DNA of 64,000 nucleotides. Source: Acanthosoma haemorrhoidale (taxonomy: Eukaryota > Arthropoda > Insecta > Hemiptera > Acanthosomatidae). The translations under genes and the position numbers were made by a program. This document shows positions 46,692-58,726 of this stretch, one piece after another. A model generated the notes under the pieces. That model saw only the letters and a program-made list of their open reading frames with translations. It did no database searches and was not told the DNA's origin. Location of the stretch: assembly GCA_930367205.1 (NCBI GenBank), contig OV884011.1:139497937-139561936 (forward strand), given 5' to 3'. Positions within the stretch are counted from its first letter, which is position 1; each line of letters starts with the position of its first letter.

Positions 46692-47695
46692 ACTTTAATA
46701 ATTAGTAATTTTAAATTGCTATGTACCCAATTGAATACATATAGTCCTGTGATCCTTAGCATTTCCCTAAGAACTATCCACAAACTACCTCCTCCTTCAT
46801 TTATCAGGGGCCCAGTTGATTGGGATCACTTCTGCCAGATTCTTACAGACTCTGTAGACCTCAAAGTACCTCTGAAAACATCCCAAGACCTAGATGATGC
46901 AGTGCAGTCACGATTCGGTCTGGGAGGCATCGTCACCCCACCGTCATCGGAAAATTCACAATCAAAATCCTTTACCTCAGTATCTCAAAGACCTAATTCA
47001 ATCCAAACGCCACTCGAGAACAGTGTAGCAAAGACCCCGACATCCTGCTGATCGTCGCTCAAACAATCAGTACTGCAGGTTGGTAAAGCGGCTATTGGCA
47101 TCCTTCCGTTCCGATTCTTTTAATTCCTATCTCTCCTCTCTGTCTACCAGGGACGTCTCCTTGTGGAATGTAACTAAGAAAATCCTAAAATATCATCCTG
47201 TTTCACACCCACTCCGTCGGGATGATGAATCCTGGGCGGCTTCGGATGGTGAGAGGGTGGAAGAATTCGCACTGCATCTTTCCCGTACTTTCACTCCTCA
47301 CCTTACTCCTCAAAACCATACTCATCACCCAACTGTTCAAGATTTTCCTCACTTCACCTATCTCTCTCTCACTTCCACCATAAGCCGTTAACCCCTCTGA
47401 GGTCAAATATCTTCTGAAAAACTTACCTTACCGAAAATCTCCAAGATATGATCTCCTTACTCCTCTAATCCTCCAACAACTTCCTCCTAAAGCCATAATC
47501 TTCCTAACCAACATTTATAATTGCATTTTTCGAACGACGCACTTTCCTTTCCTCTGCAAACACTTATTTCGCCAAATCCGGTAAACCACCCAATGACACC
47601 TCATCTTACCGTCCAATTAGCCTACTCCCTAACCTCTCTGACTAAGTGTGCTGCGGCTTAGAATATAAAATATATACTATCATACTATCCCATAA
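46692..47695 (+). mobile_element. jockey-type copy E with two internal deletions
   Basis: An ORF1 piece (46692-46735, the ISNFKLLCTQL region) is fused to the endonuclease C-terminus from about 46742. It then runs through the endonuclease-RT boundary and the N-terminal RT region to about 47640. It then skips most of the RT and ends with CTGCGGCTTAGAATA ... CTATCCCATAAA (to 47694). Two large segments are therefore missing. The endonuclease-RT boundary carries the same in-frame TAG as copy B (47026-47028). Confidence 0.85.
46742..47640 (+). pseudogene. ORF2 remnant: endonuclease C-terminus to N-terminal RT region
   Basis: Aligned codon by codon with 9500-8570 of copy B, it keeps IHKLPPPSFIRGPVDWDHF and SQDLDDAV, then TAG CAA at the boundary, then RLLASFRSDSFNSYLSSLS, SLWNVTKKILKY and HPLRRDDESW. 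Frameshifts occur near 46905, 47380 and 47560. The RT catalytic centre is deleted, so no activity is possible. Confidence 0.8.
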
Positions 47696-49235
47696 AAAGA
47701 AATTTAGGATGAGGGAAAAATATAGAATATTTGGGTTAATCGGATCCTTATACTAGGAGTACCTGCTTGAAGGTGGTGTGAGAGGATTAAGGGGTGTGAG
47801 AAGCCTCGGTGGAGGTTGGTTGTTTCGGTACAGTGGTGAGAGTCCACTGGTGGCTGGGCCTAGAATCTCTCTAGGCATGTAGTGTATTCTTATTTAGTCT
47901 GATTTCAGTGATGGGTGCCCCTTAGCATTTCCTGCTTACGTCATTACCTTTATTCAACATAATGAAACATAGATACATATTTTCTGATACGAGAAGAGGG
48001 GAACTTCTAATTATTCGTAAATAAGAGGTGGCCACAACAGTTACAAACAAAGAATTCTTTAACTGATAAAATAACAAATTTTAATGTATTATGAAAAGGC
48101 TGATATCGACGTTTTAAGAATTATCTCTTTTTTTGCTAATTTCTTAATTATATAAAAATTTGGCTAAAATTAAGACTGATTTCGAATGGAATACATGCTT
48201 TTAGAAATATTTACAGATTTATATTAAATTATTTATGCTTGTAAATTAATCGGGTATGTTACTAGCCTCAAAATCGTGTTTGATTTCCTGTTGGCCGAAC
48301 AATATGTATGAACAACTGAAACTAGTCATTTCAAAGCTTACCCCAATTAAGTCAGCTTAATCTTAAAGTCTTTATTTGCATTTGATTTTTTTTTTCATGA
48401 TAAATATTGTTGTATATATTTTTTTTTCTATTATGATACTCTTAACCAATAAATGAATGTTGTGGAAGGATATAAAAATATTGTGGGGTTTTCTTTCGAT
48501 GTAGGGACCTGTGGAGTTTACGCTGGAAGCGCAATTATTTAGTTTTTAAGGCCACGCTGTTGCAGATTCGTCACGTGGAATAAACCTGTTTCACTAAGCC
48601 CCCCTTGGATAAAAAAAAAAACCCAAAAAACAGACAAAAATGTTGAGCAGAGCGAAAAACAAAGCTCCACATGTCCATTCGACAGCTGCAGGTGTGCGAT
48701 GCTGTTTCCTTTTCAGAATTTGTAATTCGCAATATAACAGAATTATTTCAATTCCTCTGTACTTATGAAATTTTAACTATTAATCTTTACATCACAACTC
48801 ATAATTATTTATCCATTTACTTCTGTTAATTATATTTTTCATCTAAAAAAACTGGTGTATGTAATTGTACAAGATGAAACTTATGATTGTAGGAATGACA
48901 TTTTGTTTTATAGGAACAATATATTATAATTAGAATATACATTACATTTATTGTAGATCCTCTTACACATATCCCAGTTACAAAATTGTTTTAGAGTATA
49001 CAGAAAATAAACTAATCTTTTTTATAAGCTGAAATTACCATTATCAAGATTGTATTTATTACGAAGGATTACTCTCGGCTTCAAAATGGGTGCATGCTCA
49101 ACTTAGTTAAATGCTTTTGGTACGTCATTTATTTACATACAATATTTGATTGGAAGATTACTAAAAAATCTACGGTTTCGGGTAATAGTGTTGAGAGGTG
49201 TAAATATTAGAGAATATCTATCAGAAAAGTTGCAG
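47696..49235. other. intergenic, nothing recognised
   Basis: A G-rich patch at about 47760-47930 stands out in composition but has no open frame or match elsewhere in the window. Confidence 0.4.
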
Positions 49236-49326
49236 AATGTATTCTCTAATCATGTCCTGAGCGTCTGTGGCTCACGCGCTCTTGGTCAGCCTCCGCTGAA
49301 CCCAGATTTCCCAAGATTCCGCTTCC
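49236..49326 (+). repeat. fragment of the jockey-type 3' UTR (long form)
   Basis: CTCTAATCATGTCCTGAGCG, then GCGCTCTTGGTCAGCCTCCG, then GATTCCGCTTCCTC match the long-form block in reverse complement (50000-50140), with an internal deletion of about 25-30 bp. Confidence 0.6.
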
Positions 49327-49619
49327 TCAAAATACCTTGCCGGAGATCGTAAACTGGTTACATTATAATGCTATTCTAGTAATAAGGTTTAATATTTCTT
49401 ACTCACTGAATTTCCACATAAAATAAGAAAGAGAGAGAAGAATAATGAAAGAGAAATGACATTAATCACTGCGGCATTGGTGACATTTTCAGTTTATAAT
49501 ATGAAAACACGATACATATTTGAACTTCAAATAGGATTAAATTTGGATACATCTTGAAAATAATAATACCAAACAGAAGTATTTAAAATCAATGCGTTTC
49601 ATAAAAATGTTACTCCTTA

Positions 49620-49660
49620 AATATTGACTGGGTTCAAATCCCTAGATAGAAAGGAAATCT
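49620..49660 (+). repeat. tRNA B-box-like fragment
   Basis: CTGGGTTCAAATCCCTAG (49629-49646) is a close match to the tRNA T-arm/B-box. No A box is found in the preceding 60 bases. Confidence 0.3.
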
Positions 49661-49870
49661 ATTTATTTTTCATAAACAGAAGGGTGAGAGTTTATGTTAT
49701 GTACTTTATATATATTATAGTTAAGTTTCAAACTAGAAGACTAGACTCGACTCATTCATCACTCAGGGAGGATGACTGACACATTTGATTTTCAACCTGA
49801 AAAATAAATAAATAAAATTATAAAGTTTTTTTTTTTTAAATATATAGATCTTTATTTTTTTTTATATATA

Positions 49871-50622
49871 TCAATCAATCAATTTTATTAAGATAAAATT
49901 ACAATATGCCTTTTATTAGGCAATGAGTAATTGAGATAAATGTCATCATTCATACAATATTTACAAACAGCCCAGAGGCCCCCAAGTCCACATGATTGTC
50001 ACCTCCCTCGCATGCGAAGGAGGAAGCGGAGTCTAGGGGAGTCCCCCACCCCCCTACGCCAGTCGCGTCACTGGATAAGAGCCAGCGGAGGCTGGCCAAG
50101 AGCGCGAGAGCCACAGACGCTCAGGACATTATTAGAGAAACTGGCCATTGCCAGAACTCCCACTATCACTTAGTTATAGCAGGTGACGAGGCCACTGCCG
50201 TTTTAATCTCCGAAGAGGATTATAGGGGTGAGTGGTGCAGTGCAATAACTGTTCTACGGAATTAGGGTGGTTGGATAGGTTACTATGGAATTTTATGAAC
50301 TTGGAAGGGATGAGTTCAAGAATATAGGGTTCAGATCATTGTGAAGGGTTTTGTTGCTGACGTAATAAGGGGCATTTACTATTGTTCTTAGGACTTTTGA
50401 TTGAAAGGATTGGATGCGCTTGATGTTCGACTTTTTTGCTGTCCCCCATAGCTCTATTCCGTATGTCCAGATTGGCTTGAGTATAATAACCTTGTAAGTA
50501 AGTAGTTTGTTTTCTACTGAGAGGTGGGATGTCCTTCGAAGTAGTCTGTACAGTTGTCCATAGCGTCTGTTTAGTTTTTGTCTGTTTAGTCTCGTGTGTG
50601 GGTTCCATGTCAGTCTTTTGTC
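49871..50622 (-). mobile_element. jockey-type copy F, 5'-truncated, long 3' UTR form
   Basis: On the reverse strand the copy ends in AATAAAATTGATTGATTGATA, a tail with a 4-bp repeat instead of poly(A). The long 3' UTR block lies at about 49965-50140. The ORF2 C-terminus lies at about 50180-50622 with minor lesions, matching 7437-7885 of copy B. It is truncated abruptly at 50622. Confidence 0.85.
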
Positions 50623-50754
50623 ATTCTAGAAACACCTCTTAACTTCGCTCGTCCTTCAAATACTCTATTCTACCGTTTTTAGGCCACGGTACAACGAAAA
50701 AATTGTTCAACCAGGAGTTTTTGCGCATGCGCTACATTCTAAAACACCTCTTAA
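50622..50754. repeat. about 20-bp direct repeats bracketing 92 bp
   Basis: CATTCTAGAAACACCTCTTAA (50622-50642, 21 nt; one extra base) is echoed by CATTCTAAAACACCTCTTAA (50735-50754). The first repeat begins where copy F is truncated. The 92 bases between contain a GCGCATGCGC palindrome. Confidence 0.55.
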
Positions 50755-50855
50755 GATCTTTATTAGAAATTCACAATATACTTAAACATCATTATTATTT
50801 GTGATGTAAGAATTCATTCATGCCTATGTGCAATCCACATTTATACAATATATAC

Positions 50856-50915
50856 ACTGTCCGTCAAAAGTTTAGGACCACCTCCATTTTTAGGGAGAAA
50901 TTCAAATAAAACTAT
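50856..50915 (+). repeat. possible Tc1-type transposon end
   Basis: TACACTGTCCGTCAAAAGTT followed by TAGGACCACC has the look of a Tc1-family inverted-repeat end after a TA. No matching opposite end was found in the window. Confidence 0.3.
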
Positions 50916-51099
50916 GGGACATGAGGGAGAGGAGGAGGCGCGGGGCCTCGGTTGCTCGATAAGTATCTGGAGTTATCGGGCGTGATCCTCGTGACTCTGC
51001 TTCTTTTTAGGCAGGTGAATTTTTAGCAGGCGGATCGTCTTAACTACAGAAATGGCAATCAATTAGTGCAGAAGCGAAAAGAACAGTGTATAACTTCAA

Positions 51100-51117
51100 T
51101 TTAGCGCATGCGCTAAA
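51100..51117. other. 18-bp perfect palindrome with NRF-1/Ewg-type core
   Basis: TTTAGCGCATGCGCTAAA is a perfect palindrome. Its GCGCATGCGC core equals the palindromic NRF-1 / erect-wing binding consensus. The same core is at 50723-50732. Confidence 0.4.
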
Positions 51118-52776
51118 CTAAATTATGATTGAAAAGTTAAAATAATATTGTTTGTACATCTATTTGTTGAACCGGAGAAGATTATTAATAATTATAAACT
51201 GATATTCATTTTGTTTTCTTTCAAACGAGGGTTCAGCATAACAGACCAGTTTAATAATTAATAATTCAAAAGTGTGTTTTATTTAAATATGTGCTGTTCG
51301 GAGATATTGCAATGCCGGTTTAAACGGCGACAGATTTGAGGAAAGCTCCAAGCACACTGCCTCTCATTCCTAAATAGCAGTACATACGAGTGATAATTAG
51401 TGAAAAATGATAAATTCTGCAATTTAAATGAAAATTTGATAAAACTAAAATAAATAAGTATATCTTTTAGACATATTGGTGGTAGTTGTACCGAACTACA
51501 GTAATATAGGGCTCCGAAGTGGTCCTTATTTTCCCGATAAGTTGAAGTAGTCTGTCTTTCTGGATGTAAAAGGGGACTTCAGTTCGTAACGGGTATTGTT
51601 CAAAGGACGGAGTTATTGCCTCGACTTAATCTTTATCCCTCTTGATATTATTGAAAACTTTCCTTTCATTAAACAAATCCCTAAATTGATTTTGAATAGT
51701 TTTACCACATCAAAACATTTTATTAAAACAAAGATAATTTATCATTTCATAGTAGTCTCAAATTATTCATGCAAATTACAATCAACGGTAAGTTATAAAT
51801 ATATTACCGTGTCACGGGTCGGGAATTATTCTCAGGCTACGAACTCACTTTTAACTAAAAATTGTTTTATTAACTAAAATACGAATAATAGCGTCTAAAA
51901 TTATTATTAAATTACTAAGATAGTGATAATTAGTTCATGCAGAGAAAGATAATAATAGTAGAAATATCTTTGAAAACTATAGAAAAATCTCCTCCAACTA
52001 ATTTTTAATATGTAGCAACATACAGTACCAAGAATTTAATACAGACATTTTGAATAGTTGTAATTTTTCAATATCCGGTCATAACTGTTATGACCTGATC
52101 TGATCTATTTCTTGTGTTTAATCATTTCGAACCTCCTAAAGTAGATACCATCCAATAACTTATCGCAAAGAGTCTAAAAGCGACAAAAAAATGTTTTTAG
52201 GAACAAAATTCAGTTTGACCGCGTGAATTGTATTTTACCCAAAGATTCATTTAGAAATTCATTGATTCTGTTGAGTTTGAAAGAACTTACTATTGTAATA
52301 TACCATAATAATATATTACACCATTAAAAATAAACCAGGGGTGTTTTATATTTATTATAGCATTAGAATGGCTGGTCAATAGAAGGAGTTGTTGAACGGC
52401 TCTGTCTCTGAAAAACTGAATGAATTTCTAACTAAGCAAGATGCGTGGTACTCAGTTAAAACATGTTTATGCTGCATACATTAAAAGGGCTGGCAAAGGC
52501 CTTTAAGGTTAGTCCTTTGAGGACTTCCGCATTTAAAAGCAGCAGGGAATCCCTTAATCCCATCAGCATATAAAGCTGAAATTTTGTATATGTACTTATA
52601 TTTTGAGACATGCAAAAGAATGGCAGGATTTACTTTATTTATGAGATAAACGTACAAACAACCGTTCTATAACTAATATTATTATAATATTTATCGCGAT
52701 CGTGGCTTTAGTAAGAATTTGATAAATAAATAGAGATATCAGCAATGCATCCAATTTAACTGTCAGATTGTTCAGT
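51118..52776. other. AT-rich intergenic, nothing recognised
   Basis: It ends in a run of 20 A residues (52777-52796). Confidence 0.4.
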
Positions 52777-52841
52777 AAAAAAAAAAAAAAAAAAAATTAT
52801 CCATTGCCTACTATAATTTAAGAAGTAGAAAGTTGAAAACG

Positions 52842-53040
52842 TTTTTTTTTTTTTTTTCTAAACCCCTTTATTAATAACATTTTTTAAAAATTTACAATAT
52901 GCAATTACAAAATTCAACTTAACAATTCTCCTGTTTCTGTGATGTGCTGATGCATTCGAAGGAGAGTTGAAATTGACGATAAAATTACAATGCAATGTAT
53001 AAATACTAGGTGATGGGGATCACCTTCTGTTTACAAAAAC
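52842..53040 (-). repeat. retroposon 3' end with A-tail
   Basis: The reverse strand reads TTAATAAAGGGGTTTAG followed by about 16 A residues (the T-run at 52842-52857). The same terminal pattern (AAATAAAGGGGTATAAACC plus A-run) occurs at 63630-63669. The body is unidentified. Confidence 0.45.
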
Positions 53041-54893
53041 GCTTTATATGGTTGCATTAAGGCAACGGTTTGTTGTTTCGATTATCCGAGAATCTCAAAC
53101 AATGATAAATAAACTAAAAATGGACACTTACGGAATTCAATATTAGTTTGTGTAATTTTCAAAATGCATACGTCATACCAAATTATTAAAAAAAAAAAGT
53201 GCTTTTTAAACATTTAAACTCAGTAAATATTATATACGAACTTCTTACTAATATAAATGATTCCTAGCGAATAAAATATAAATATTTATATTTTATATAT
53301 GCTTATTAATCATAGTTGCTTAGTAAATATAAATATTTAGTTTAGTCGTACTCTCCTTGTTTTAACCTTTAACCTTTCATCAATCAAGTTCTGGATTATC
53401 CCAGGGCAAGGCGTACAACTCTTATCACCGCGGATAATCGGGACTCCAATGTAATAATTTAGGCAATACCACTACAATATATTTTGGTGTGGAATTACCT
53501 CTAACCTATGTTCGCAAGGGTCAGTTCTATTTTATCATTTGTTTTTTTACGGACTGCAATTGTTTAGTGAAATAAATTTCATCGAATTTCCTACCTAAAA
53601 TTTTATCAATGGTAAAAATCTTGCGAAATATCCTTTCTATGATATTTTTTTTTTTTTGTGACGTTTTAAACTATTTAGTTTATTTTGAAGGAGTGTCAGC
53701 ATTTATGATTTTTTTTGAGATTAATTTATTTTAACGATAAAATTTAAATCTTCTCCCTTTGTCTATTTACATATATGTAGCTATTAATTTACTTTATTTT
53801 TGTTTGCTGCATCATTATACCAGGCTTATTTTACTTAATGATATCTGAGATTACTCCTAACGTTAATGTGATTATGTTGGAATTTAAGATGCTTATTTGG
53901 TATTAAAATTATAAACTAAAAATAGCACCGAAGCGTTGATACTAATGTCATTTTTTTATTTTATTCCATACCTAGGGCGAAGCTGGCTTGCCCGCTAGGT
54001 TTCTCATAGTTAAGAAAATTAAATTGGGAATTTCTGGCCAAAAAATAATTATGTTTTGAATTTTTAAAAACATGTAAACAAAACAAACCTGGTCGAAATT
54101 AAATAAATAAAAGTGCCTCCTCAAAAACATTGGCTTTTAAAATAAATAAAAAAAAACATTTATATAAAACATACGTATTGAAGTCGAGTGGGATTAATTA
54201 CCCGATTTCCATTTACCTCTTAAAAATTTTTTTAAAAATACCTTTCTGATTCTATTTGCGTTACCGTATCTAATGGGTCCTTGATACTGGGCTAAATAAT
54301 ATTGCGTAATATACCTTTAAAATTTCAGGTTTTTTATTTTTTATATTTTTGTATTATACGTTTGTTTTACTCCGTTAAACATACAGACGGGCGTTATGCG
54401 TCACCCCATGCTCACTTGAAAAGAGAGCCTCTCCATTCGGGGTTGGCAGTCAAAGACCCTTCAGGCAAGGATATATAATTTTGTATACACATTGTAGAAG
54501 TAAAGAACACTACAGTCCACACAGAAGGCGTTTTAGGCTGAGAACTATTATTATGTGCAATATTAGAAAAATCTGTCTGTGGTCACATGTATAACGTGGA
54601 ACCTGATTTAATTGTAATTATCCAGGAGTAGAAAGTCATAAATCATATTACATGGTGACGAAAAGTCATGCAGTTACCAAGGTATTATGATAGATGGTGC
54701 TGGCCTGCGAAGGGTGCGAACAACTGCTGCCTGTGTCTCTTAGATCCTTGCCAAAGCTGAACTATCGCTGCTTCATTCATGCTCTTATGATATAGAATCA
54801 TCGGCCAAAAATAAAAAAAAACAGCTGCAATGATATGTCTTCAAATTTTATGTCCCATCAGATAATAAACTTTATGAAAATATAAAAAAATAT
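53041..54893. other. AT-rich intergenic
   Basis: It contains an imperfect hairpin at about 53970-54000 (CCTAGGGCGAAGC / GCTTGCCCGCTAGG). No gene was recognised. Confidence 0.4.
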
Positions 54894-55212
54894 TGTAGCG
54901 ACCGCTAACTACATAAGATAACTCACCCTATACTCTATTGTATGTATTGTAAATTAGTTACAATATGTTGTAAATTAAATTAAACAAATGTAAACAATAT
55001 TACCAAAACACAAAATCATATCAGTGTAAATATTGTAATATATTAAAACAATAAATAACATAGCTGCAGACAGGTGCAAAGGCAGCCAGGAGTCCTTAGC
55101 CAGGTATCCCCTGGTCCCTGGTCTGACCTCTTCCGAGCCTTGCCGGGTATCCAGCAGCCAGGCCTGCAATGCGATTGGGCAAAATAAAACCCAAGCTCAA
55201 TGGCTGCTTAGG

Positions 55213-55252
55213 GCTATATATACCCCCTAGTTTTAGCCGTCCATTCATTTAG
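55213..55252 (+). promoter_or_regulatory. core promoter: TATA box and arthropod initiator
   Basis: CTATATATA (TATA from 55215) is followed by TCATTT (55246-55251), which fits the arthropod initiator TCAKTY. The A lies at 55247, 32 bases downstream of the first TATA base, the canonical spacing. It sits at the end of a GC-richer block (55060-55330) that follows TGTAGCGACCGC at 54895. The whole could be an LTR or the 5' end of a gene, but no second copy is in the window. Confidence 0.45.
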
Positions 55253-55363
55253 TGGTGGTGCCAGAGAAACCAAGCACCAGGGCACGAAGCAATACAGACG
55301 GTTTTGTTGAAACAAATGCCGAGGAGAGGAATAGTACAACTCGCAAACAATTCGTGAATAAGA

Positions 55364-56310
55364 TTGCGGTACTTTCGTGACAAATGGAAACAAGCTGTCT
55401 TGTTTCCATTGCTCAAGCCAGCAAAGAGCGGAGATCACACAGCCCACTACTGCCCGATCAGTTTATTACCACAAATGGGAAAAATTCTATTGAATTATCT
55501 CAAAGACTACTGTGCGGAAAATGACATTCATCATTCAACCAGAACAGACTGGATTTAAATTCCACAGAACATCCCCTTATGAAATTACAGACAGAAATTT
55601 CACTGGACTGCAACCGAACTCTGTGTCGAATGCTCTGCGACCGGGAGTGCCCGGAGCAGGTCTAGTCAATTCTGACTAGTTTCATGAATAGTCGATCGCT
55701 GCTGGTGAGGGTGGGGGATAGCTTCTCGGAAGCTGTGCCACTGGCCTGTGGAGTCCCACAAGGAGCCGTGCTATCCCCAGCACTTTTCAACGTGTATACG
55801 TCTGAGATTGTCGGAGCCTGGGACAAAAACACGAAAGTTACTGCTTACGCTGATGATATCTTGGTGTACAGTAGCAGCATGAACGCCAAGTTACCTCTTA
55901 AACAGGCTGAAATAGGCTGTAACCAGATCATTTGGGGGGACTCAATATGTCTGTAAACGCGGGTAAGACCGACTGCGTAATTTTCTCATTCAAAAAAGGA
56001 AAAAGTCCACTGCCTAATATATACACTGTAGGAACGCAAAAAACTCTCTAGCAAACAGCATAAGCGTTAAAATGGACCGTCGCCTCCGTTTTAGCGGCCA
56101 TTTTACCAGGAAACACACACGAAGTCTTACCGACACATTTATTAACTTCACCGAATTTATCATTGGGCCTTAAGCTAATGATATATAATAGTGTACTAAG
56201 GCCTGCTCTGCTGTACGGTGCACCGATTTTTAGTCATTTGACTGAAGCGACAGCGAGGTAACTCCAACAATTTCAGAACGGAATACTCATGAAAAAGAAA
56301 TACTATCGAG
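55364..56310 (+). pseudogene. reverse transcriptase of a second non-LTR family, broken
   Basis: The start matches RT motif 1 (WKQAVLFPLLKPAKSGDHTAHY, PISLLPQMGKILLNYL), then QTGFKFHRTSPYE in another frame. The catalytic LD...AFD segment is missing, apparently through a deletion near 55600-55680. The sequence resumes with MNSRSLLVRVGDSFSE, GVPQGAVLSPALFNVYTSEI and TAYADDILVYSSS (YADD catalytic box). After another shift come SVNAGKTDCVIFSF and MIYNSVLRPALLYGAP. This is a jockey/I-type RT but distinct from copies A-F. At least four frame breaks make it dead. A related piece is at 58727-59080. Confidence 0.82.
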
Positions 56311-58144
56311 AGATGTTAGTATATAAAGAATCCTTTTGCCTATCAGAACCGGCATAAAACTTGTTTAATACGTGATTTTGTTGATCCTTAATTTATTGTA
56401 GGAAAATAGGGAAGCTTAGAACTTGAAATTTCTTTAAGATTTCACATTCAAAGATTTGTTCATACTTCGGCCTTTATTTATCCTGTTCAGATTTCGTCTG
56501 TCTATTTGTTTTGTATGTTTTGTAGTAATAAAAATAATTTTACAAACCTGCACTACTCGATGAACGCTGAGCGAGATCTTAGAAATCTCTAAAATATGAA
56601 AATAATTGTATCTTGCTAATATGGATACATCATCACTGGATGTCTTCGTCCTACGTTTTTATTTATTTCGTTTTAGGTCTCAATCCAGACGGGTTATTCA
56701 ATAGGTTAGTCAATAATCTAGGCATGGTTATTAAAAGATATATAACAATGAAATTAATAATCGCAGCGAAAAAAATTCAAAATTAGGTCGGAACATTAAA
56801 ATTTTTTATAAAATTCAGTTCACGATCATTTAGTAAGTTTCGAATTTCAAATCAGTTCCCTTGAGTATATCTTGCCAGACTTTCTTACCTTTATGTGTCT
56901 TTTTCGTCCGTCTATATATACTTTTAAAAATAAGGTTTGATCCATTATTTATTCAATAAAAATTAAAGCAGTAAAAATAAAAAATGTATTAATAAAAATA
57001 AAAGTACACATATCACGTTGTCATTTTATTTATGAGTAATAGTATTGGAAATTTATGTAAAATGTAACTAAACGTTTTAATTGAATAGTGGGTAGAATGA
57101 CACTTAGCAATTTAAGCTTGGGATTGCCCAGTTAAACTGCGTATTGATTTTAGTCAATTAGGAAGACCTTGCTGGGTCATTCCCAGCCTCCATAGATAGG
57201 TATTGGTAACCTTTACACTTCACCTCAATATACAAAAATGTATGAAAAACTCAGAAAACTTCCGGAAAAAGAATCATGACTCATTGTACAATAAATACTA
57301 AAGCTTGGTTAAATAATCTTAGGCTAAAGTACAAAACGAACCAGCCAACACACGTCGTTTGATCACATTCAGTATAAAATATTTTTGTTAAAAAAACAAA
57401 CCAAACGTTGAAAATCTGCTGGGTAGCAACACAAGATTAACATTCCAGTGGGGTTTACTGGAGCAAGAAACCGATGATTTTTATACGTTTTTTGATACTC
57501 CTAGATATTATTTTTTTTTTTATATATCCGCAAATCATGGGGAAAAATCAATCAATGTGCTTAAACTTAACAACAAAAATGTGGTTTAGTTAGTTGTAAA
57601 CAAAACAATATGTGTCAAATGAAAACAATGTCTAAAATAAGCTCATAAAAATTAATAAAAGACTAAAAAAGCACCATCTATATTATATTATTACTAAATG
57701 AATAGTGGCGAAAACTAATTAACAATTAACTTGTATCCAATATGGTTAACTGCAAATAAAGGCAAATACCCGGTATTTTTTTTATGATTTGAATAACTAA
57801 TAATATTATTTTCTGAACATAGCCTAGAAATTATCTATCCTAAATAAAAGAATTTCCTTGACAAGAAGAATACAAATTTACACGTGTTTTTCAGAAGCGT
57901 CAACTTAGAAATGCAGTATTTTACGTAATCGACAGTGAATAAATAAAAATAGTAGGTATATTATAACGATGAGAAAATTTTCAAAGACATCAAAATGAGT
58001 ACAAAATTGAGGAGGCTGAATTTATTTTAATGTGTTGTAATAAATTTGTAATCACTAATTTTTTTCATTGTGATTATAAATCTCAGGATAGTATATAGTA
58101 TAGTAATAACCAGGCAGTAATTAAATTATTGGGTAATCTAGGTA
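56311..58144. other. AT-rich intergenic, nothing recognised
   Basis: No repeats or coding signatures were seen. Confidence 0.4.
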
Positions 58145-58251
58145 CGAGGGTGGTCTGAAAAGTTTCCGACCTAACAAAGCTTTTATTTCACTAGCTTTTA
58201 TTTATTTTATTATCATCTTGTTGAGGTCGGAAACTTTTCAGACCACCTGTG
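58145..58251 (-). mobile_element. MITE, copy 2
   Basis: This 107-bp element is bounded by TA (58143-58144, 58252-58253) with inverted repeats around GGTGGTCTGAAAAGTTTCCGACC. In reverse complement it aligns along its whole length with 33884-33978, apart from a 10-15 bp length difference in the centre. Confidence 0.85.
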
Positions 58252-58726
58252 TAGCCTCCTAGTCAAACAAGAAGCATCCCTATAACAGAGCTTCATTGAT
58301 TTCCATAATTTACGAGATTTCTATTTCAAGTTATCTTAGTGTTCATCGAGAAGTTCAGGTTTGTAAATCAATATAATTACTATAGAATGCGTATGTTCTA
58401 TTTAGAGTTACAGACAAAATATGTAGTTAAACTGTTGATCGCAAGTATGGAAAAAATGTTGAATGTGAAATCTCGTAAAGATTTTGAGTTCTAAGTTTTC
58501 CTATTTTTCCACAAAAATTAAGAGCCAAGAAAATCACGTATCAAACACGCTCTAGGCCGGTTCAGATAGGCAATAGGGTTCTGGATAGATAACCATATCT
58601 CGATATTATTTCATCACATTCCAATTTATTAAAAAAGATTATCGGTTAAATAGAAAAATAACAATGGAATATTTACATTATTGAAGTTGCAAATGACAGC
58701 TTCTTGAAAAAAAAAATTGGGTAAGT

